Positions 17,601 to 29,600 of a DNA stretch of 32,926 nt are shown piece after piece. How positions within the stretch are numbered: position 1 is the stretch's first letter; each line of letters starts with the position of its first letter. The notes under the pieces were generated by a model. That model saw only the letters and a program-made list of their open reading frames with translations. It did no database searches and was not told the DNA's origin. A program made the position numbers and the translations under genes. The stretch comes from Candidatus Binatia bacterium (GTDB lineage: Bacteria; Desulfobacterota; Binatia; HRBIN30; CADEER01), in the NCBI GenBank assembly GCA_028282445.1, contig JANQHZ010001023.1, forward strand, positions 1 to 32,926, written 5' to 3'.

Positions 17601-20600
17601 GAAGGGGAGCTCAGCGCCGCGGTGGCGATTGATGGACAACGCTTGAACCTCGATATCGTTCTTGCCGGGCGCGGGTCGGTCGAGGGAACGGTGCGCGACC
17701 AGAACGGCCAGCCGATCGCCGGCGCTTTCGTCCAAGTCAGTAGCTCGGTCGGGCGCGACAAGAAGTCGGTACTGACCGACCAGAACGGCCTCTACGTGGT
17801 TAATGACATCCCCGTCGGCGGCTTCGGCGTCGAAGCAGTGACCACGCAAGGTAGAGCGCGCGCCTCGGGTGCGATCATCCGAAACGGCGAGACTGCGGTC
17901 GTCGACGTGACGATCTTTCCGGCGGCACCATCCAATGCAACCCTAGCTGGGCAAGTGCGCTTCCCGGACGGATCGATTGCCCCCGGCGTCGACGTCTTCC
18001 TCGGCTTCTCCAACGGAAGCTTCATCGACCGTACGACGAGCGATGAGGGCGGCACCTTTGCTTTCGATGGCCTCGCGGCGAGCAGCTACTTGGTGCGTGC
18101 CCTCGACGTTGCCCAAGGGCTCACTGGGGAGACGACCGTTTCGGTCCCGCAGAGCGCCGACGTGTTCGCCTCGGTAACTTTGGCGGGAACCGGGAGCGTC
18201 ACGGGCCGGGTCTTCGGTCCCGATGGCGTCACCCCGGTGCCCGGTGCGCTGGTCGCCGGTGGTACCGAGATCGTCACGGCCGACGAGAACGGCGACTATT
18301 TCATCCCCATCGTTCCGGTCGGAATTCGCACGATCGAAGCGGCCGACCCCGAGACCGGTAACAAGGGGGCGACGCAGGTGTCGATTCTGGTCAACGGCCA
18401 GGCTTCGGCCGGCATCGACATCGTCTTGGAGCCGCGCGGTCGAGTGACCGGACGCGTGCTCGATCCGTCGGGTGCGGTTGTTCCCGGGCAGGAGGTTCGG
18501 CTGCTCGTCGGTACGAGCTTTGACTTTGGCGAGATCATTTACCTGGTGCGGCGAACGAATACCGCCGCCGACGGCACGTACGCGTTCGACCAGCTCGACC
18601 TCAAGTCGTTCCCTCTGATGGCTGTGCGCGGAAGAGAAGTGGCGAATGGCCGCGTGCATCTATCGTCAACGCGACGTGAGCAAATCCTCGACCTGCAGCT
18701 CGTGGCACCGAACGGCTCCGTGGAAGGCACGGTCGTGCAGGGCGGCGACCAGCCGTTCCCGATTGCCGCCGAGGTGTCGCTCAGCGCTCGCGTTCCCAAC
18801 GCTGCTGGGCTGCTCGAATTCCGCAGTGCTGGAACGATCGTCAACGACCCCGACCGGGGTTTTCGCTTCGAGGATCTATTTCCCGGCCGCTTCTCGGTTA
18901 CGGCGAGGTCGTTTTTCTCGTCAGGTGGCGAAACGGCGACTCTCTCGGGAACCCTGCCCGACTTCGATCCCAACATCGATGGGATCGTACTGACCCTGAT
19001 TCCGAACGAGGCGTCGCTGCGCGGGCGTGTGCTCGATCCGGAAGGCGAGCAGATTCTTCCGATACTCGACGGCGACGGCATCCCACTTCCTCTGCCGGTA
19101 TGCATCTCATCGAACCGGCTGCGCAGCCAGCTCGACGACAATACGCCCGCGCCATGTTTCGGCTCGACGCTGGACTGTGGCGGCATCTGCGTCGACGCCA
19201 GCGACGGAACCTTCGAGTCGACGATCGCTCTCCCCGCCGATCTCTACACCATCGTCTTGCGCGACGAGCGCAGCGGCTCGCCGACCGAGGGACTCAGCGG
19301 ACGTTCGACGATCTCGCTGTCCAAGGCGCAGGATGGGGAGCGCGACGTGCGCTTGCTAGGTGAAGGGAACCTGCTGGTCGACGTCGTCGATGGCATGGGG
19401 GACCCGATGCCGGGCGTCCATGTGACCGTGCGCCGCACGAGCTTCCCGAGCGACACCCGGCAAGCGCTGCTGCTCGACGGCACAATGTTGTTCGAGAATC
19501 TCACCGAAGGATCGATCTCGGTGAGTGCGGTGGTGTCGACGGATCCTCTGATCGATGTCGGTGGGCGCGAGGACCTGCGCGGCTTCGGCGGAAACGCGAG
19601 CACGACGGTCGTTCGCGGTAGCACCCAGATGGTCGAGGTGCGGATCGCCGATGCGGGGCGCGTAACCGGACGCTTTCTCCTGCCGGACGGCGTAACGCCG
19701 ATTCCCAATGCCCAGGTTGAGCTACGCCCGTCTGGGCTTGGCAGCTTCTTCGACGTTACGGATGCCGACGGTGCGTTCTCGTTCAACGGCGTTCCGCGCC
19801 GAAGCTACTCGCTGGAGGGCGTCGATCCCGTGACCAACCGATACGGCCGCGCCGGCGGGCGTATCGACTTCGACGGTCAAGAAGTCGTGACCAACATTGA
19901 GCTCGGGCCGCTGGGATCCGTGGTCGGGGTCGTTCTCGATGCCGATCAAACCACACCGGTGGCGGGTGCCGAAGTTCAATTGCTTCTCGGGTCGTCGGTG
20001 TCGCAGACAGTGACGGCCGACGCCGGTGGAGAGTTTGCCTTCCAGAGTGTTCCGGGAGGCGCCTTCAGCGTGCGTGCCTTTTCGCCGGGGGGGCTCTCCG
20101 GTCAGGCGAGCGGCCGCATCGACGAAGAGTCGCAGGAGGTCGCGGTCGAGGTCGTGATCGAGGGCAGCGGCCGCGTCGAGGGGACCGTGTTCGATGCCTT
20201 TGGACAGCCCGTGCCCGATGCCGAAGTCACCCTGCGCGACGCTCGCGGGTCATCGCGCTTTGCTCAGACTTCGAGCGATACTTCAACCTTGGGGCAGTAT
20301 TCGTTCGATATCATACCGCTCGGTGGAGTCTCGGTTACGGCACGTCCGCTCGGGGCATTGACGCCGGGTGACGGCGGCAGCGCCGGCGGCGTCGTCGAGC
20401 CCGACGACGAGACGATCACGGTCGACGTCACATTCCAGGGCACGATGACGGTCGGCATCGAGGTCGAGGGCACGGTCGGAGCCGCGCCCGTATCGGCGCG
20501 CGTCGACAGCAGTGGCCTGTTTGGCGGTCGCGTGCCGCTGTCGACCGTCGACAATGGCGTCTTCCTATTCGAGGGCGTACCGCTGGCGCCATTCACCGCG

Positions 20601-23600
20601 GCGGCGAGTCAGACCACTCCGATTGGAACGACCATCTCGGCGAGCACCTCGATCTCGCAGGTCGATCTGCCTGGTCCAGGTGAGCGTGTCGACGTCGTGC
20701 TTCAGCTCAGCCAAGTGGCGACGGTCGTTGGGGAAGTGGTGCATCCGGAAGGCGAATCCGTCTCGGGAACGCTCGTACTGCTGCAGGCTGGTGGTGTCGC
20801 GTCGCAGCAGCTGGTCGGGGATGATGGGGTGTTCGAGTTCTCCGGTGTTCCGCTGAACGCCAATCTTACCGTCGAGGCGGACGGCTCGGCCGGTGCGCGA
20901 GCCTTGTTCCGAGGGCGTATCGACGGCGGCGGCAACGTTCTCGACGAGGAAGATATTCCGATCGATCCACTGCGTCTGATCCTCGACCTAGAACCGCCGA
21001 TGGTGACAGCCGTGCTGCCCAACAACGGCGGCATCGATGTCCCGACGACGTCCGTAATTGATCTGACTTTCTCCGAGGAGGTGGACGTCGACACCCTAAC
21101 GACCTGCACGGGGCAGCCGCAGTCGATGGTGCCGGCGTTTTACCTCGTCGAAGCGGTCGAGGGTAGCGTCGACATCGGTAACCCGAGTGATCCGTGCGAC
21201 GATGGCAACGTGATCCCGCTCGACGCCGTTCTCTCCCTGGACGGGCGAACAGTGACGTTGACGCCGCTGGTCGAGCTTTCGAGCCTGACTTCGCACACGC
21301 TCGTCGTCGATGCCGGAACACTGACGCAGGGTGCCCTGGTCGGTGGTGTGCGCGACTTGGTCGGCAAAGCGCTCGAGGCGCCCTTCATCACGAGCTTCAC
21401 CACTGTAGACAACGTCGCGCCGGCTCTGCTCACATTAAGCCCGCCGGACGGCGCGGTCGAGGTTGATGAAGAGAACCTGGTGCGTGCCACGTTCAGCGAG
21501 GCCCTTAGCGCGGCGACGATCAGTGAAGCGACGGTCCGGATCGACGGACCGGGCGGGCCCGTTAGCGGGCTGCGCAGCCTCGTCCCAGGCGGCACCGTCG
21601 TCGTCTTCACTCCGACCGACGGCAGTGGCGGCCGCGCCTTCTTCGACAGTGACTCGACGTATACGATCACGATCGACGGTGTCGAAGACCTTGCCGGTAA
21701 TCCCTTGCAGACACCGGTGCAGGCGAGCTTCGTAACGCGGGATACGATCGCTCCTGAGGTTTCGATGTTGGTCGCCGTGCCGGCAGCAGCGCGCGAGGGC
21801 GATTCGATCGTCCTGGTCGCGACGGTTCCCGACACGGATATCGATACCGTCGAATTCTTCGTCGACGGGGTGCTCGAATCCGTGCAGTCGCAGCGCATGC
21901 CCTCCGGTGCGTTCGAGGCGACGATCACGATGCCCGACGCTCCTATCGCGGTGCGTGCCCGAGCCATCGACCAGGTCGGCAACATCGGACAGACGACGGG
22001 CGAAGTGGTCGTCCCGCTCCTGCCCGACAATCCACCCAGCGTCAGCATCACCGCACCGACCGCGGGGACGACGTTCCTACCGGGTGAAGGCGTGCGCTTC
22101 TCCGTTGACGCCGCAGACGATGTCGGTGTCGCCTCGGTGCGCGGTGTCACCAGCGGCGAGGCGGCGAACGAGCAGACGCGAAACGTCGCGCCGCCACTCC
22201 CCTTGGTGAGCCTTGATTTCGACGTCACGATTCCGACCAGTGCCGCCACCGGCACGATTTCGTTCGCCGCGGTCGCCACCGACACACGCGGCCAAATGAG
22301 TGCTCTTGCCTCGATCGAAGTCGAGGTAAACGACCCGACGCCGCCGGTCGTCAACTTGCTACCTCCGGCAAACGGCGTTGCTCTCCTCGGCGAGACTCTG
22401 AACGTCACCGTGCAGGCGAGCGATGCCGCTGGGATCGTCGAGGTTGTGCTCGAGGCTCCTCAGATCGCTTTCGCGCAAACAGTTGAGGTCGCGCCGGCCG
22501 AAACCGACACTTCGCAGGCGTTTACTTTGCCTGTGCCGGCGCCGCTCGCCGCTCTGGCGCTGGATCTGACCGCCACTGCCACGGATCGATCCGGAAACCA
22601 GACCTCGGTTGCGCTTGCGCTACCGGTGGTCGGGCCGTTCGAGATTGACGCAGTCGCTACGACAGGCGTCGCGAACGACTCTCTGATTGCTTCGGCGAAC
22701 GTGCAACAGACAATCACTCTGCTCGGACAGGGCCTCGGCGAGGTAGCTGCGGCGCTGTTCGACGCGACCGACGCCGCGGGCGACCCGGTCGTGCAATCGG
22801 CAGGCCTGTTCGATGTGCTTTCCGACGGCTCCCAGGCGTCGGTGATCGTGCCTGCGACTGCCGTCACAGGAGCGGTTCGTCTCGAGCTGTCTGATGGCTC
22901 GACGGTGCCGGGAAGCGTCTCGTTGCAGATCGTCCCAACCGCGAGCGCGATCTCGATTCCGGCGGAGGAAGCTTTCGTCGCCGGTGTCGAGGTCTCGATT
23001 GATGGAACCGGATTCCGCGCCGGTGCGACCGAGGTGGCGTTCCCACCGGCCAATCTCGACGTCGTCTCCGCTTTGGTCAGCAATGCCAACACGCGGCTGG
23101 CGGTGACGTTGCCGGTTGGCGTGGCGGCAGGTGAGGCGTTCGTCCTAACTGATGGCGGCATCAGCAATCCGCTGCCGATTCTCATCTTCGGTCTCATTGG
23201 TGTCGCGCAGGAGGGCACCGCGACCGATCCCCTGACTGCTTCGGCCAACATCGGTCAAACGATCACCGTGACCGGAAGCGATCTCAGCGAAGATCTCGCC
23301 GCGGTCTTTGGGGCGACGAACGACGTAGGCAGCGGGCTCAGCATCGACGTATCCTTGAGCAACGTCAGCGCCAACGCCATGCAAGCCGAGGTCATCGTTC
23401 CCGCCGGCGCGATCAGCGGTTCCGTGCGCCTACGCGCGGCGGACGGAATTCTGTCGCCGGCAGATGCGATGCTGCAGATCGTACCAACGCTGAGCAGCTT
23501 TACTGTCCCGCCGGGGCAGGTGTTGCAGCCCGGGGTCACTGCGACGCTGAATGGAACAGGCTTCCGTATCGGACAATCGGACGTCGAGTTACCCGGTCTG

Positions 23601-26600
23601 GCGCTTGTATCGCCTGATACGGACTCGCTGACCTCAATAACGGTTACCGTGCCCGGTGGTCTTGGCAGTGGTGAGGTTGCGGTCGTCACCGACGGAGGCC
23701 GCAGTCGTGGCATCCCCCTGCCGGGTACGTTTGGGCTGAGCGCGACCGCCGACCTCGGTGTTCCCGCCAACGCGACGGAGGCATCGGCCAATGTCGGCCA
23801 AACGATCACCGTCACAGGTGACGAGCTGTCAACGGACCTGCGACTGGTGGTGCCGAGCGTCAGCGACGGCGGGGCGAACGGAACCCTGGAGCTGCCTCTG
23901 TTGAACGTCGCGCCGGATCGCACATCGGCGTCGGCCGTTCTCGGCGCGGGCGCGAGCTCCGGAACCGTCTATCTGCGCCACACCGACGGCGCCGCCGCGA
24001 CCTCGACGGTGATGCTGCAAGTCGTTCCGACCCTGGATACGCTCGAGGTACCGGACGGTCAGGCCTTTGGACCGGGTACTGTGGCGACGCTGCGCGGCAG
24101 CGGTTTCGTCGAGGGACAGTCCGATGTCGCCTTCCCCGGCGCCGCCGCGGTTACACCGGCTTCCGACGTCTTCGACAGCGGCGCGTCCTTGACGGTGACG
24201 ATTCCGGTCGGGGTCGAGGACGGCGTCGTCTCGGTCACGACTTCGGGCGGTACCAGCCCTGGCGTCAACATCGTGCTGGACGCCGATGGCGACGGGTTGA
24301 GCGATCTCGACGAAGTCAACATCCACGGCACAAACCCATTCGTCGCGGATACCGACGGCGACGGCCTCTCCGACGGCGATGAGGTCAACGTCCACGGCAC
24401 CAATCCGCTGGAGCCCGACAGCGACGACGACGGACTCGACGATGGCGCCGAGGTTGGCCTCGGAACGGATCCGACGGTTCCCGATTCGGACTCGGATGGC
24501 CTCGACGATGGTGAGGAGATCTTGATTGGTACCGAGCCCCTCGATGAGGACAGCGACGACGACGGGATTGAAGACGGTGCGGAGGTCGACGCCGGTCTCG
24601 ATCCGCTGGATGGTAGCGACGCGGCGGCTGATCCGGACGGTGACGGGCTGAGTAGCGCCGAGGAGATCGGGTTGGGAACCAACCCGTTCCGCAGCGACAC
24701 GGATTCCGACGGCCTCAGCGACGGCGATGAGGTCAACACACGCGGAACCGATCCGCTGAATCCGGATACCGATTCCGGCGGTCGCACGGACGGCGACGAG
24801 GTCCTTGTGGATGGCACCGATCCGCTTGACGGCTCGGACGACCGGGTGGAGTTGCCGATTGTTCTCCAGGATAGCGATACTTTCCGCTGGGACATCAGAG
24901 GCGACGGCACAATCAGGGACGGCAGCAACAATGCCTTCGACGGAGCCTTTGATCTGGTTGTTGACGGCGGATTCTTCTCGTTCTTCCCCTCGGGCACGGC
25001 GGAAGAGCTCGGTCGGGAAATCGTGATTGGCCCATGGACTCGTTCCGGGCTGATCATCCGGCGCAAGGTCTTCGTTCCCGAAGACGACAGCTTCGCACGC
25101 TTCCTCGAGGTGTTCGAGAACTTCAACGGCTTCGACGTACCGGTCTCGATCGAGTTACGGAGCGATCTCGGTGCCGGTAACCGTAGTGAGATCATCACCA
25201 CCTCGGACGGCGACCAGGTTTTCGAGCGCAGAGACGACTTCATCGTGCTCGACGACGGCACGGACGGCGGGGGTAACCCTGCGGTGACGCACGTGTTTTC
25301 GGGTCCGGGGGCCGAGGTGGAGCCGAGCAGTGTTTCGACCAACATCCCGGGTGGGGACGACTTCTCCGTTCGCTTTGACTTCACGGTGCCGGCGCAGGGG
25401 CGTGCGATCGTGATGCATTTCGGCATGCAGTCTCACGACCGTGGCGCTGCCGCGACGCGTGCCGAGGGTCTCACGTTCGTCGAGGGCTCGGCGCTCTTCG
25501 GTCTCGCACCCGACGAGCAGCTCGACGTCGTCAACCTCGTGCCTTTCGCCGACAGCGATCGAGACGGCGCCACCGACAGCGAGGAACTGGCGGCAGGCAC
25601 TTTGCTCGACAATCCGGACAGCGACGGCGACGGCTTGCTCGACGGATTTGAGCTCGACAATGGCCTCAACCCGCTGGAGGCTGACTCCGATGGCAATGGT
25701 ACGAACGATGATCTGGAAGACCCGGACGGGGACGGCCTGACGAATGCGGAAGAGCAGACTCTGGGTACAGATCCGTCGGCGAGTGATAGTGACGGCGACG
25801 GCTTGGACGACGGCGCGGAGGTGAACGGCTCACCGGCGTCCGATCCGCTGAACCCGGACACCGACGGCGATACCCTGAGCGACGGCGAAGAGGTGAACGT
25901 CCACGGTACCGACCCGACCAAAGCCGACAGCGACGACGGAGGTCGCACGGACGCACAAGAAATCAATGAGGATGGCACGGATCCACTCGACGGCGCCGAT
26001 GACCGCGTCGTATTCCCAGCGACATTGTTCGATGGCGCGGGATTCCTCTGGGACATCAACAGCGACGGATTGACCATTAACGGTACGATCGACGCTTTCG
26101 ACGGCGGTCTGCAGTTGTACATCAACGGCCAGCGCTTCAGGGGGCCATCGTTCGGCAGCGCCGAGGATCTCGGGCGTGAGCTGGTCATCGGGACGGATCG
26201 TCTTTCGAGACTGGACGTTACGCGGAAAGTCTTCGTGCCCGAGGACGGTGTGTTCGCTCGCTATCTGGAGATCCTCGAGAATCCAGATGACTCGCCGCCC
26301 TGCGACGCCCTCGAGGTGCAGGCATTGAGTGACTGCGTCGCCGAATTCTGCCCAGACCTTGATCCAGCCTGCGTCGGCAGCGCCTGTGTCGCAGAGCTTG
26401 CTCCTCTGTCGACGTCCTGCCTGAATTGCCTCGGCGCGACGTCGCCGATTGACGTCTGCACGGATGCGCCCAGTCTCGCGACCGTGGAGATCCGTACGCA
26501 TCTCGGTTCCGGGCGCGCTACGCAGCTCGTCCTCACTTCAGATGGAGACCAGGCCTTCGAACGCAGCGATGATTTCATCATCACCGACGACGCCGACGGC

Positions 26601-29600
26601 GCCGGCGATCCCACAGTGGTGCACGCCTTCTCTGGACCGTTTGCCGAGATCGAGCCGATCTCGGTGTACACGAATGCCCCGGGTCGCGAGGAAGTTAGGT
26701 TCGCCTTCAATGTAGAGGTTCCGGACGGCGGTCGCGCGATCATCATGCACTTCGCTTCTCAGAATGACGACCGGGCGAACGCGGAGGCGGGGGCGCATAC
26801 CCTGGTAGGGCTCGAGGGCTCGACTTTGTCCGGCCTCAGCGCCGCCGAGATGAACGAGGTCGTAAACTTCTTCGGCTTCCCTGATAGCGACGACGACGGA
26901 CTTGCCGACGCGGAAGAAGACTTGCTCGGCACGGACTCCAACAATCCCGACAGCGACGGAGACGGTCTGCTCGACGGAGTCGAGGTCGCCAATGGCCTCG
27001 ACCCGCTCGTCCGCGACAGCGACGGCAACGGCACGGACGATGGTGCCGAGGACGGCGATGCCGACGGCTTGGATAACCTCACCGAGCAGACGATAGGAAC
27101 CGACCCCGGGGTAGCGGACAGTGATGGTGATGGGCTGTTGGACGGCGCGGAGGTCGCGGGCGATGCCGGGAATGGCGTGCCAACGACGGATCCGCTGAAC
27201 GCGGACAGCGATTCGGACGGTCTCTCTGACGGCGACGAAGTGCTCGTTTGGGGAACCGATCCGACTCTGGCCGACACCGACGGCGGCGGTCGCAGCGACA
27301 GTCAGGAAGTCAATGAGGACCAAACTGACCCGTTGGATCCGACCGACGACGCGATCGTGCTGCCGACGGACCTCTTCGACAGTGAGGGCTTCCGATGGGA
27401 CATTCAGGGAGACGGGCGCATCGGTGACGGGTCCAGTGGCGCGTACGAGGGCGGGAAGGGACTGACGGTCAACGGCACGGCCTTTCCGTCATTGGCGGTG
27501 GCACGCGTCGAGGACGACGGGCGGGAAGTGGTCGTCGGTCCGTGGACGGAGTTTGGCCTGGACATTCGCCGCAAGATCTTCGTCCCCGAAAACGAAGCTT
27601 TCGCTCGCTACCTCGAGATCTTCGAGAATCCGGCTTCTTGTGCGGCAGTCGAAGTCGAGGCAGTGAACGACTGCGCGAACGCCCTCTGCGACGCGACCGC
27701 CGCTTTCGAGGTCTTTCAGGCCTGTGTCGCTGCGAGTTGTGCCGCCGAGCGCTCGGCAATGCCGTTGGCATGTGTGAGCTGCCTCGACGCGGCGGTCTCG
27801 ATCGCCGATGCGACGGCGTGCATTGGCGACAGTGTGCTGGTCGCTGCGAGCCTAGGGTCGAACCTGGGGTCGGATTACTTCGACGCCGTCCAGATCATTG
27901 CGACGTCGAGCGGCGATCAGATCCTCGATCGCGACGATGGCTACGTGATTACCGATGATTCAACGGACGGCGGCGGCGTGCCCGCCGTCACGGACGTGTT
28001 TGCCGGCCGCCGTTACTCCATACCGCCAACCAACGCCTTTTTCGGTCAAGTCGACGATTTTCCCCCACGACAGCGTGTTCTGGTCGACTACGACTTCACC
28101 GTGCCGGTTCGCGGTCGCGTGCTCTTGATGCACTTCGCGGCCCAGCGAAATCTCGGACTCGAGGCAGGGACCAGTGCGGCATCCCTGACCTATCTGGATG
28201 GAGAGGCTTTGAATGGTCTCAGCCAGTCGGAACAGGAGCAGATCGTCAACTTCGTAGCGTTCGCGGATCGCGATCGAGACGGTCTGACGGACGACGAAGA
28301 AAGCGTCTTGGGAACCAACCCCGAGTTGGCGGATAGTGACGGAGACAGTTTGAAGGACGGGTTCGAGGTCGAGTTCGGCTTCGATCCGCTCGTCTCAGAC
28401 GAGGACGGCAACACGATAGATGATGGTCTCGATGACACCGACCTCGATGGCGTGGACAACGCAACCGAAGAGGCGGCGGGGAGCGACCCGACCGTCGCCG
28501 ATACCGATGGCGACGGTTTGACCGACGGCGAGGAGGTCAACAATCTCGGCACGGACCCAAGCGATGCTGATAGCGACGACGATGGGCTGACCGACGGCGA
28601 AGAGGTCAATGTTCACGCTACCGATCCTCTGGCTCCCGATACCGATGGTGGCGGCCAGCTTGACGGCGACGAAGTCCTGCGTGATCGAACGGACCCGATC
28701 GAGCCTAGCGACGACGAGGTCCTCACACTCTTCTCGCTGGATCGTGGGAGTGCGCTACTCAGGAGACTCGACCCAAGCACCGGCGCGATCTTATCGTCGC
28801 TTGCCATCACGATGCAGGGCGCCTCGGTACGAGGTGGGAGTGGGCTAGCGACACATCCGGTGACTGGGCAATTATTCGCCTTGCTCGAAGTGAACGACCG
28901 TCTCAGCCGCGATCTCGCTACGATCGATCCGCATACCGGCGAAGCGACCTCGATTGGCAATACAGGAGCTCCGTTTGCGGCACTCGCGTTCGGCCAAGAC
29001 GGCACGCTCTATGGCCTGACAGGTGAGAGGGGGGCCACTCCCGAGACGCTTTTCGAGCTTGATCAAGCGACGGGTGCTGCAACCCAGTTGACGACACTTG
29101 GATCGGGGTCAGGAGGAGAAGCCCTAGCGTTGAATCCGCTCGATGGCTTGCTCTATCGCGCCTCAGGCCGCGGCCGCAGGAACATCGACCGAATCTTCGA
29201 GACCGTTGACCCGAGCGACTTCTCGGTCGAAATGGTCATGCTTTTTGGTGACGATTCCGATCAGTTGAGGGCGCTCACATATGCCGGTGCCAATCGTTTC
29301 GTGGCATTCGATCGAGGCCGCGATTTCTACACGCTGAGCGCTGATGGACGGCTTCGCAAGATGGGGCGCCCAGGTGTGGAATCGAAGGGCCTCGCGTTCG
29401 TCCGCAGCGCTTTCATAGACCTCGACGCCGACGGACTAACCGGAAGCGAGGAGGCCGCTGCGGGCACGGATCCCCAGGACCCGGACACGGACGACGACGG
29501 CCTGTTGGACGGGTTCGAGGTCGACAACGGCCTCGATCCGCTTATCCCGGGAGACGAAAATGGCGATCTCGACAGCGACGGCCTGACCAACTTCGAAGAG

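Noticed and set aside
21140-22408. 422-codon minus-strand open frame
   Set aside because: It is a shadow of the Big_5 and Ig-like coding region, with low-complexity Ser/Thr/Arg content and no recognisable motif.
24059-25426. Long open frame on the minus strand opposite the TSP3 region
   Set aside because: The predicted product is Ser/Pro/Arg-rich and mirrors the Asp-Gly codons of the TSP3 repeats. No domain or signal peptide is visible.
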